Below are positions 1-6,725 of a stretch of DNA of 39,294 bases, piece after piece. The stretch spans positions 177,851-217,144 of the forward strand of contig NZ_AYWO01000006.1 in NCBI RefSeq assembly GCF_000502955.1, given 5' to 3'. Made by a program: the position numbers and the translations under genes. Under the pieces are notes generated by a model. The model had not been told where the DNA came from, searched no databases, and was given only the letters and a program-made list of their open reading frames with translations. Position 1 is the stretch's first letter. Each line of letters opens with the position of its first letter. This DNA comes from Mesorhizobium sp. LNHC252B00 (GTDB lineage Bacteria > Pseudomonadota > Alphaproteobacteria > Rhizobiales > Rhizobiaceae).

Positions 1-1433
1 ATGCCGGCTTCCACGACGTCATTCTCGACCGCATCGACGATGTCGCCGCTCAGGCGGCGCTCGATCGCGCGGTTTTCGCCGGCGGCTGCTCGGAAAATTC
101 TGAAACCTCGGTCTCGGCGCTGTCGGAGGATATCCTGAAGCTCTATTACGACGACTATATCGCGCAATGGGACAGCTACCTGCGCGACATGAGGCTGGCG
201 CCGTTGACCGATCTCAATGTCGCCAGTGAAAATCTGAAGGATCTCTCGAGTGCCGATTCAGCCCTGAAGCGGCTGCTGACCGCGGTCGTTCAGGAGACCG
301 AGTTGACGCGCTCCGATGAGGCGCCGGCCGACGACAAGACGGCAGCCAAGGGCGCTTCCAAACTGCTCGGCAAGCTTGGCAAGCTCGGCAAGCTGGCGAC
401 AAGCGGTGCGAAACTGCTTCCCCGCGCCGGGTCGGCAAGCGAGGTCGACCTGACCGGCAATCTGGTGGCCGAACATTTCAAGCCGCTCAAGAGCACTATT
501 GCCGAAGTCGATGGCCAGCCGCCGGCACTCGATGCCGCCGTTGTCGCGCTGACCGCGCTTTCGAATGTTCTGCAGACGGTCACCGCGAACCCCAATCCGC
601 AGGACGCCATCAAGAAGCAAGGCGGCCTTGCCGAATTGACGGGGGCGGTCGCCAGGCAAGCGCAGATCCTGCCCGACCCTATCAACAGCTGGCTCGGCGG
701 AATTGCCGGTGACACCAGCAACTTGACCCAGAAGGCGGTCACTTCGGAGCTAAACGCCATCTGGCGGGCGGACATACTGCCTTTCTGCCAGGCCGCGCTG
801 AACGACCGCTATCCCTTCAGCGCCGACAGCGCGGTGGACGTCAATGTGCGGGATTTCGCCAGGCTGTTCGGACCGGCTGGGCTGATCGACGGTTTCATCA
901 ACGATCACCTGATCAATTATGTCGACATGACCAGCCAACCATGGAAATGGCGCGCCGATTTCGGCCTCGATGCTTCGGCGCTGGCGGCGTTCGAGCAGGC
1001 CAGGCACATCCGCGACGATCTGTTTCCCGGTGGGACCGGACCGGTGATGAGCTTCACGCTCGAACCGAAGGACCTGTCGCCCAACCTCACGCGCGTCACG
1101 CTTAACCTCGATGGCCAAAGCCTCGTCTACTACAACAACGCGACGCGGCCGCAACCCATGACGTGGCCCGGCAAGGATGGCACCGGCGTTATCTCGCTCG
1201 CCTTCCAGCCGATCGACGGTTCGCCCGAAATCATGCTCAACGAGACCGGCAGCTGGGCATGGCTGAGGATGCTGCGCAGCGGCCGTTTCGCAGGCACCTC
1301 GCTGACTGATGTCTACAGCCTACGCCTGGGCACGAAGGGAATGTGGGTCGATTTCGAGCTCAAGGCGGCAAGCGTCGAAAACCCCTACAACCTGCAAATG
1401 TTCAAGAAATTCTCATGTCCACCGCAGATATGA
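1..1433 (+). CDS. tssM: TssM/IcmF T6SS membrane-complex protein, C-terminal part (cut by window edge)
   Basis: The reading frame is already open at base 3 and runs to TGA at 1431-1433, so only about 476 C-terminal residues are present. This is the periplasmic part of an IcmF protein, the inner-membrane component that with TssL and TssJ forms the T6SS trans-envelope channel. The support is similarity to the C-terminus of the complete TssM at 12177-15743. Both share the order RYPF, then DFA(R/K)LF, then GL(I/L)D(G/R)F, then DMT(S/G)Q with W.W, and both end in FSCP. The two differ at most other positions, so this is a diverged paralogue and not a recent duplicate. The stop lies inside the next gene (19-base overlap with tagF), which suggests translational coupling. 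The Walker A and membrane segments would lie upstream of the window. Confidence 0.9.
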   Translation, partial: AGFHDVILDRIDDVAAQAALDRAVFAGGCSENSETSVSALSEDILKLYYDDYIAQWDSYLRDMRLAPLTDLNVASENLKDLSSADSALKRLLTAVVQETELTRSDEAPADDKTAAKGASKLLGKLGKLGKLATSGAKLLPRAGSASEVDLTGNLVAEHFKPLKSTIAEVDGQPPALDAAVVALTALSNVLQTVTANPNPQDAIKKQGGLAELTGAVARQAQILPDPINSWLGGIAGDTSNLTQKAVTSELNAIWRADILPFCQAALNDRYPFSADSAVDVNVRDFARLFGPAGLIDGFINDHLINYVDMTSQPWKWRADFGLDASALAAFEQARHIRDDLFPGGTGPVMSFTLEPKDLSPNLTRVTLNLDGQSLVYYNNATRPQPMTWPGKDGTGVISLAFQPIDGSPEIMLNETGSWAWLRMLRSGRFAGTSLTDVYSLRLGTKGMWVDFELKAASVENPYNLQMFKKFSCPPQI

Positions 1434-1957
1434 TCCTGCCTGGCTTTTACGGCAAAATCCCGGCGACCGGAGATTTCGTGACGCGACGCCTGACCGGAGA
1501 CTTTGTTCACCTCTGGGACCGCTGGCTGGCGCAGCACCTCGTCCCGCTGTTTGGCTCGGAATTGTGGCCAAGCACAACTGCGTTGCGCTTCCTGGCTGGC
1601 CCGGCTTCTTTCGGCGCATCGGCGGGGATCATCTTGCAGAGCGCCGACAGGGTTGGCAGGAAGTTCCCTTTGAGCGTCGTCGCGCAACTTGTTGAAGCTC
1701 CCGTTCAGCTCGCCGAAGCCGAGGCGTGGTTCTCTGGGATCGAGGAGGTGGCCATCGCCGCCCAGAACGGCGAGCTGACGCCCGACGAACTCGATGCCGC
1801 CCTCACTAGACTGCCGGCGCCGCCCATCGAGGCTTGCGACGAGATCATCAGCGGCATGGTGATGTGGACCGCCCGCTCGGACATTTTCGACATCGACCCG
1901 CAATCGCCGCAGGCGACGCTCGAGCAGATCCTGGCCGCCAGTTGGGAGACCAGCTGA
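1415..1957 (+). CDS. tagF: TagF (ImpM) T6SS post-translational regulator
   Basis: A 180-residue protein whose N-terminus reads PGFYGKIPATGDFVTRRL, the signature opening of the TagF/ImpM (DUF2094) family. It continues with a conserved WDRWL and a GRKFPLSVV segment. In Pseudomonas aeruginosa and Agrobacterium, TagF represses T6SS assembly after translation, acting through or beside the PpkA-Fha pathway; Agrobacterium has a TagF-PppA fusion. Here TagF stands alone and PppA is a separate gene 14.5 kb away (15912). The ATG at 1415 was chosen over upstream in-frame options because family similarity begins a few residues after it. It overlaps the end of tssM, and its TGA overlaps the next ATG (TGATG at 1955-1959), so it is the second gene of a coupled operon. 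Confidence 0.88.
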   Translation: MSTADMILPGFYGKIPATGDFVTRRLTGDFVHLWDRWLAQHLVPLFGSELWPSTTALRFLAGPASFGASAGIILQSADRVGRKFPLSVVAQLVEAPVQLAEAEAWFSGIEEVAIAAQNGELTPDELDAALTRLPAPPIEACDEIISGMVMWTARSDIFDIDPQSPQATLEQILAASWETS

Positions 1958-3060
1958 TGCAGATCTGGAACCAGATGGGGTATCAGCACCAATTCACCAT
2001 AGGCATGGACAAGGACGGCCGTGAGTGGATCGTCGTGGTGGTGAAGGGCACATTCGATTTTCCGTCGACGCCGGGCGGCATGGTGCAGAAATCGGCGGAG
2101 CAAGTTCCATTGGTCATGGCCGACACGCAAACCGGCGTGCCTGGTTACTCGGCCACGCTGTGGGAGACCGACTTCGCCTTCCGCAAACCGCGCTGCGACG
2201 TGATCGCCAATGGCTGCGCCTACGCACCAGGCACACGACCAGCCGAGCGCGTGCCGGTCGGCATCAAGATTGGCAATTGGTCAAAACTTTTCGAGGTCGT
2301 CGGCGACCGCGAATGGCGCTCCATCGGCCCGGTCTTTACCGCCACGTCGCCGCAGCCCTTCCTGAAACTGCCCATCTCCTATGACGTTGCCTGGGGTGGC
2401 GTCGACAGGCTGGATCCGGAGGACAAGCTTCCCGCCAGCTACAGACACAACCCGGTCGGAACCGGCTGGTCGCGGACCAGGAACCAACGACTCATTCCTG
2501 GCTTGCGGCTGCCGAATACGCAAGCTGTCGGCGAGGATATCCGCACGCCATTCGGCGATTACAAACCAATGAGCTTTGGCCCGATGGGCCGAGGCTGGCC
2601 GGGACGCATCGAATATGGCGGCACCTACGACCAGAATTGGATCGACAATATTTTTCCGTTCCTGCCGCCGGATTTCGACGAGCGCTATTTCCAGATGGCA
2701 CCGCCCGACCAGCAGATCGACTATCCGAGGGGCGGCGAGGACGTACAGCTCATAAATTTGACGCCAGCAGGCAAGGAAAGCTTCCGGATGCCGAGCACGG
2801 CGTTGCCGCTGACGCTGTTCAAAGGTCGGGAAAAAGTATTCGAGGGCGAACTTCTGCCAGATACGGTGCTGCTCGATCCGGAGAACCGGCGCTTCTCGCT
2901 GGTCTGGCGGGTATCGCAACGGATTGTGCGCACTATCCTCGATTTCAACGAATGCTGGGTCGGGCCGCCGACCGAACCCATGCTCAGATCGCGCGCTGCC
3001 GGACGCGAGTACATCCGCGCCAACGGGACGGCGCCGGAAGAAGAGGTCGAGGACGCATGA
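1957..3060 (+). CDS. DUF2169 family T6SS effector-loading protein
   Basis: A 367-residue cytoplasmic protein without signal peptide or membrane segment. It has the DUF2169 layout: an N-terminal VVVKGTFDF segment, a central LPISYDVAWGGVD block, and NPVGTGW followed later by PNTQ. DUF2169 proteins are T6SS accessory proteins found next to vgrG or PAAR-type effectors; in A. tumefaciens one acts as adaptor/chaperone for the effector encoded beside it. The start codon overlaps the tagF stop (TGATG) and its own stop overlaps the next start (ATGA at 3057-3060). Its place directly before a ketosynthase-like gene and a DUF4150 gene supports a role in loading the DUF4150 protein onto VgrG, which is inference. 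Confidence 0.85.
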   Translation: MQIWNQMGYQHQFTIGMDKDGREWIVVVVKGTFDFPSTPGGMVQKSAEQVPLVMADTQTGVPGYSATLWETDFAFRKPRCDVIANGCAYAPGTRPAERVPVGIKIGNWSKLFEVVGDREWRSIGPVFTATSPQPFLKLPISYDVAWGGVDRLDPEDKLPASYRHNPVGTGWSRTRNQRLIPGLRLPNTQAVGEDIRTPFGDYKPMSFGPMGRGWPGRIEYGGTYDQNWIDNIFPFLPPDFDERYFQMAPPDQQIDYPRGGEDVQLINLTPAGKESFRMPSTALPLTLFKGREKVFEGELLPDTVLLDPENRRFSLVWRVSQRIVRTILDFNECWVGPPTEPMLRSRAAGREYIRANGTAPEEEVEDA

Positions 3061-4079
3061 GCGCGGCAATCGACATCACAGCTGTGGGCATGGTGACGGC
3101 CGTAGGTCTCGATGCCCCCTCCTCCTGCGCGGCGATGCGCGCGCGTCTGGACGGCTTTCAGGAAACGCGTTTCACGGCGGGGAACGGCGATTGGCTGAAA
3201 GGGGCGCCGATACCCTTGCCGCGCAACTGGATCGGCGAAAAGCGACTAGCTCACCTGGTCGCGGCCGCCATCTGCGAAGCTTTCGAGACGGTTCCGCAGG
3301 CGCGTGGCCAAACAGCTCTCATCCTTTGCCTTCCGGAAGAGGCTCGCCCCGGCCGACCCTTGCGCGACAACGCCACGCTGCTGCGGCGCATAGCCGAGAT
3401 TGTCGAAGTCGAGCCACAGACCAGCACCCGAATCGTGGCGCACGGGCGGCCGTCTGGGCACGTAGCGCTCGATCGGGCACGCAAGATGATCGCGGCCGGC
3501 GAGACCGCATATGTCATGATAGCCGGCGTCGACAGCTACCTCACCGCTGCATCGACGGCACATTATCTGAGCGAAGAGCGCCTGCTGACGGCCGATAATC
3601 CCAACGGTTTCATTCCAGGAGAAGCCGCAGCTTCCATTCTTTGCAAGCCAGCGGAGCGCGGCGGCTTTCGCCTCTTCGGGCTCGGCCTGTCGCGGGAACT
3701 GGCTTCGATTTACAATGCCGACGACCTCCCACTCCGAGGCGACGGCATGACCAACGCCTATAACACGGCCTTCCAAGAAACCGGCATGGAGATGAACAAG
3801 CTCGGTTATCGCATCTCCGACCTCATCGGCGAACAGTTCTGGTTCAAGCAAACCGCGCTAGCGAGCTTGCGGCTTCTACGCGGCCGCCATGAGTTTCAGG
3901 ATTTGTGGTCGCCGGCCGAATCGCTTGGCAATGTCGGGGCGGCTGTCGTGCCCCTGATGATCGGTATGGCGTGGACCGCTGCGCGTAAGGGTTATGCAGC
4001 CGGAAATCCGGTGTTGGTCGAGGCGTCCAATGATGCCGGCGCATGCGGTGCGGCGGTGCTTGCGACGAGGGTCGCCTGA
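3057..4079 (+). CDS. Beta-ketoacyl-synthase-like protein, apparently catalytically dead
   Basis: A 340-residue protein with a thiolase/ketosynthase fold by eye: GMVTAVGLDA at the N-terminus, ARKMIAAGETAYVMIAGVDS matching the segment after the FabF nucleophile elbow, then FIPGEAAASILC and a late SLGNVGAA matching the GHxxGAAG loop. The three catalytic positions look lost. The FabF TAC(S/T)S segment aligns with HGRPSG, with no Cys; the HGT(S/T) His segment aligns with GEQFWF; the second GH reads GN. The length is about 70 residues below FabF (~410). It sits in the overlapping chain DUF2169 - this gene - DUF4150 (ATGA before it, TGATG after it). A structural or adaptor role in T6SS effector delivery is therefore more likely than fatty-acid synthesis; that role is inference. 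Family assignment is strong, function is not known. Confidence 0.75.
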   Translation: MSAAIDITAVGMVTAVGLDAPSSCAAMRARLDGFQETRFTAGNGDWLKGAPIPLPRNWIGEKRLAHLVAAAICEAFETVPQARGQTALILCLPEEARPGRPLRDNATLLRRIAEIVEVEPQTSTRIVAHGRPSGHVALDRARKMIAAGETAYVMIAGVDSYLTAASTAHYLSEERLLTADNPNGFIPGEAAASILCKPAERGGFRLFGLGLSRELASIYNADDLPLRGDGMTNAYNTAFQETGMEMNKLGYRISDLIGEQFWFKQTALASLRLLRGRHEFQDLWSPAESLGNVGAAVVPLMIGMAWTAARKGYAAGNPVLVEASNDAGACGAAVLATRVA

Positions 4080-5041
4080 TGACCGTCTATGCGAACACGC
4101 TCGAGATCGCTTGCAAGGCGCAGTCCAACAAGGTGATTGCGGCGTTTCCGGACGTGTGCATGACGCCGCCGGAAAATCCCGCCACGCCGCCTGGCATCCC
4201 GGTGCCCTACCCGTCGTTCGGGCTCGATTCCGACACCGAAAGCGGCACAGGGACGGTCAAGATCGGCGGCGAGACGATCACCCAGAAGAACAAATCCTAC
4301 TACACCAAAACCAGTGGAACCGAAGCCGGCGCCGCCGCCAAGAAGGGCGTCATCACATCAGTTAACACCGGCAAGGAATATGCAGTCGCCTGGTCGGGCG
4401 ACGTCAAAGCTGATGGCGAGCCAGTCAGCCGCTTCAGCGACCTGTCGACGAATAACCACGCCTCGCCGACGGGCAATGCGCCCCCTTGGCCTAAGATCGG
4501 CAAACTGAAGGTGGGCAGAGTATCCTGCACCACGATCCTCGCCAAACTTGGGATGAAGGTCCACCGCTACGGCGACGCCTCTAAGGAGTGCAGCTCAAGC
4601 CAGCAATCCGACCATATCCTGCAGAATGCCTGTTTCCAGAATTCGCGTGGCGGCGAGGCGATCAGCACAACGTCCAGCTATGCGATGAACGATGCTCCGT
4701 GCGTTTGTCTACAGGACGGAACGAGTCCCAAGACGGAGCACGGACGAAAGACATTAGCTCAAGGTGCATGGGCCAAGGCACAGCGAGATAAAGGCACCAA
4801 TCCGAGTTACGAAGAGGTGCGAGAGGCCAATATGGAGGCGATGAAGAAGGCCAAGAAGATTCCCGACGGCCCAAACGGCAAGGAGCATCCCGCCATCAAA
4901 TGCCTGAGAATGGTGTGCGATATACATTTCAAGGAAATGATGGAAGCCCCGGCGGGCAAGAAGGACAGTACCCCGGTCCGCACTCCGGCCACCGGCCAAT
5001 TCAAACAATCGCTGACTAGAACTGCGACCCGCAGGCGTTAA
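4079..5041 (+). CDS. DUF4150 PAAR-like T6SS spike protein with candidate C-terminal toxin domain
   Basis: A 320-residue protein. Residues 1-115 form a DUF4150 (PAAR-like) domain: VYANTLEIACKAQSNKVIA at the start, then CMTPP and the PPGIPVPYPSFG segment typical of the family. Such domains cap the VgrG spike and carry effector domains. Residues 150-295 form an extension rich in Cys with SDHILQNA (His179), YAMNDAPCVCLQD (Asn204, Asp205) and TEHGRKTLAQ (His221), ending in a charged helix. The spaced His...Asn-Asp...His pattern resembles HNH/endonuclease VII-type polymorphic toxins, which is a tentative reading. The start ATG overlaps the previous stop (TGATG at 4077-4081). The next gene, 12 bases downstream with its own ribosome site, is the natural candidate for immunity. 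Confidence 0.8.
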   Translation: MTVYANTLEIACKAQSNKVIAAFPDVCMTPPENPATPPGIPVPYPSFGLDSDTESGTGTVKIGGETITQKNKSYYTKTSGTEAGAAAKKGVITSVNTGKEYAVAWSGDVKADGEPVSRFSDLSTNNHASPTGNAPPWPKIGKLKVGRVSCTTILAKLGMKVHRYGDASKECSSSQQSDHILQNACFQNSRGGEAISTTSSYAMNDAPCVCLQDGTSPKTEHGRKTLAQGAWAKAQRDKGTNPSYEEVREANMEAMKKAKKIPDGPNGKEHPAIKCLRMVCDIHFKEMMEAPAGKKDSTPVRTPATGQFKQSLTRTATRRR

Positions 5042-5046
5042 AGGAG
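5041..5046 (+). promoter_or_regulatory. Ribosome binding site fixing a GTG start
   Basis: AAGGAG begins on the last base of the previous stop codon and lies 7 bases before GTG 5054. This decides the start of the beta-propeller gene and shows it is read from the same message as the DUF4150 gene. Confidence 0.7.
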
Positions 5047-5053
5047 ACAGAGT

Positions 5054-5896
5054 GTGGCAGATTATACCGTGACGGTAACTGGCGCGGTCCCAGCGGAAAA
5101 CGGCACCATATTCACGGCTGTCGTCTACTACGATGGCGAGAGCTTCTATTCCTATGTCGTAGAGGAACCCGACGTATCAAGGGACGATGTTCCAACCGCA
5201 TCGATCCTGGAAAAGCCTTGCTGGTTTACCAGCATCTGGCGCTCGAAGTCCGGGCGCATCTTTGTGCCGGACGACGATGGAAAGGTCCATGCAGGATCAG
5301 GGTCGGATTGGACCGAGAGCCAGGTTTCGCCGGATCCGTTGACGACTGTCTGGGGATTTGGTGACGATTCGGTCTATGTGGGCGGCTCAGATGGCGTCGT
5401 CTACCACTGGGATGGCGCGCAATGGTCCGCAATTAGCCGCCCGCTCGGCGATACAATCCAATGCTTCGGAGGGGTGAGCTCGAATGATCTCTACGTCGCC
5501 GGCGAAGGAGCGTTGTTCTGGCACTACGACGGCCGAGAATGGACCCAGGTTCCTTTGCCGACCAACGCGATACTCGTCGGGCTGCTGGCTCTGTCGTCGA
5601 CCGACGTTTTAGTCTCCGGAAGTGACGGCGCGCTTTTCCGCGGCTCCGGTCTGGAATGGTCGGACGTCTCGCAATCCGGCCGAGACTTCTACGAAATGGC
5701 CTTTTTCCGAAAGACCATTTACATTGCCGGTGGCGGGCAAGGCGTGTTCACGTTCGACGGTCTAACAGTCTCGAACGTTAAAGACAGTTTTCCAGTCTAC
5801 AACCTTTCGGCAAACAAGAAGTACATGGCGCTCGCAGGTGGCAATTCCGCTATCCGATTTGACGGTACGGACTGGTTTGGTCCGGATTACACCTGA
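5054..5896 (+). CDS. Small beta-propeller protein, candidate immunity protein
   Basis: A 280-residue protein starting at GTG. It has no signal peptide or membrane segment. From about residue 85 it consists of five to six short repeats of the type (V/L)YV(G/A)G..G..(Y/F)HWDG..W, for example VYVGGSDGVVYHWDGAQW, LYVAGEGALFWHYDGREW, VLVSGSDGALFRGSGLEW, IYIAGGGQGVFTFDG and MALAGGNSAIRFDGTDW. This is the pattern of a WD40/YVTN-like beta-propeller. It is the last gene of the tagF-DUF2169-ketosynthase-DUF4150 operon. Because it follows the putative toxin directly, the best guess is an immunity protein; a structural accessory protein is the alternative. The gene converges with the vgrG operon, leaving only 58 bases between. 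Confidence 0.65.
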   Translation: MADYTVTVTGAVPAENGTIFTAVVYYDGESFYSYVVEEPDVSRDDVPTASILEKPCWFTSIWRSKSGRIFVPDDDGKVHAGSGSDWTESQVSPDPLTTVWGFGDDSVYVGGSDGVVYHWDGAQWSAISRPLGDTIQCFGGVSSNDLYVAGEGALFWHYDGREWTQVPLPTNAILVGLLALSSTDVLVSGSDGALFRGSGLEWSDVSQSGRDFYEMAFFRKTIYIAGGGQGVFTFDGLTVSNVKDSFPVYNLSANKKYMALAGGNSAIRFDGTDWFGPDYT

Positions 5897-5954
5897 CGAT
5901 GCCGGAATTTTCCTGAAAGCCGAATACCGACGGTGCTCCGCTGGCATGGATGTG

Positions 5955-6290
5955 CTAAACTGGCTTCGCGGCCAGATACGCCCTTACCTTGTCCAGATCG
6001 AGGTCGGCGACCTTGGGCATCTCCGAAACCGACAGCATCCTGATTACGAACAATTCGCCCGGATCGGGGTATTCATCATAGAGCTCCTGCGCAATCTGCC
6101 GGCCTGCGTTCCCGGCTACGCGCAACCCGTCCAGATGCGCCTCCAGCCGCTCGACCAAGCGCGCCATGCGCTCCTCGTCCATATCCTTGTTTTCGCCGGG
6201 ATGAAGCAGATTGTAATCATAAACCGTCCACAGGAATGCCGCCATTTCCGCATGCTGGCGCACGATTTCGCGCAGGATCGGCGCCGGCAT
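5955..6290 (-). CDS. TIGR02270-like protein, N-terminal part only
   Basis: A 111-residue protein. The segment IVRQHAEMAAFLW and the later RLVERLEAHLDGLRVAGNAG match the N-terminus of TIGR02270 proteins, a family of about 400 residues found near T6SS genes and thought to carry HEAT-like repeats. Here the protein ends soon after that N-terminal block (LDKVRAYLAAKPV then stop), and the beta-propeller gene on the other strand begins 58 bases away, so the C-terminal two thirds are absent. It may be a truncated remnant or a stand-alone short version. The ATG overlaps the stop of the DUF6484 gene (TGATG on the minus strand), so it is the third gene of the vgrG operon. Its function is unknown. Confidence 0.6.
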   Translation of the reverse strand: MPAPILREIVRQHAEMAAFLWTVYDYNLLHPGENKDMDEERMARLVERLEAHLDGLRVAGNAGRQIAQELYDEYPDPGELFVIRMLSVSEMPKVADLDLDKVRAYLAAKPV

Positions 6291-6715
6291 CAATTCAGAT
6301 TTACCGAACCGCCGCGAATACGGTTGGCACCGCTGGCGTGGCTGGTAAGGTAGGTGCCTCGAATAGTAATGTGGCCATCCTTCTCCATGATGATGCTTGC
6401 CTTGCCGCACCGCAGTTCAACGCGCTCGTCACCAACGATCCGCACCCGTTCGCCGTCACGGAGGACTTGCGGCGCAGAGGCCTTGCGCTGCGGCTCGACG
6501 ATGCGCCCGACGATGAGTGGCCGATTCGGGTCGCCATCTTGAAACAGGAGCGCCACCTCAACGCCTATCATGTCGGAGGTGAGTTCGGCCAGGCTGCGCG
6601 CCGGCATCGCGGTTTCATTCGGATTTCCGGGAAAGACAACGAGCGGCGCCTCCTGTCCGAAACCGAGGAAGACGCCGATCACGACACCTTCGATTCGCTC
6701 TTTGGTTCTGGCCAT
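6290..6715 (-). CDS. DUF6484-type T6SS accessory protein
   Basis: A 141-residue protein starting MARTKERIEGVVIGVFLGF and continuing with PLVVFPGNP, ALLFQDGDPNRPLIVGRI and a C-terminal segment RCGKASIIMEKDGHITIRG. The last part resembles the beta-helix repeats at the end of VgrG. The layout fits DUF6484, a small domain encoded beside vgrG in many T6SS loci; its role is not established, though an OB-fold-like or spike-tip accessory role is plausible. The gene starts 10 bases after the vgrG stop and its stop overlaps the start of the next gene, so all three are one transcription unit. Confidence 0.7.
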   Translation of the reverse strand: MARTKERIEGVVIGVFLGFGQEAPLVVFPGNPNETAMPARSLAELTSDMIGVEVALLFQDGDPNRPLIVGRIVEPQRKASAPQVLRDGERVRIVGDERVELRCGKASIIMEKDGHITIRGTYLTSHASGANRIRGGSVNLN

Positions 6716-6725
6716 CGAACCATCC

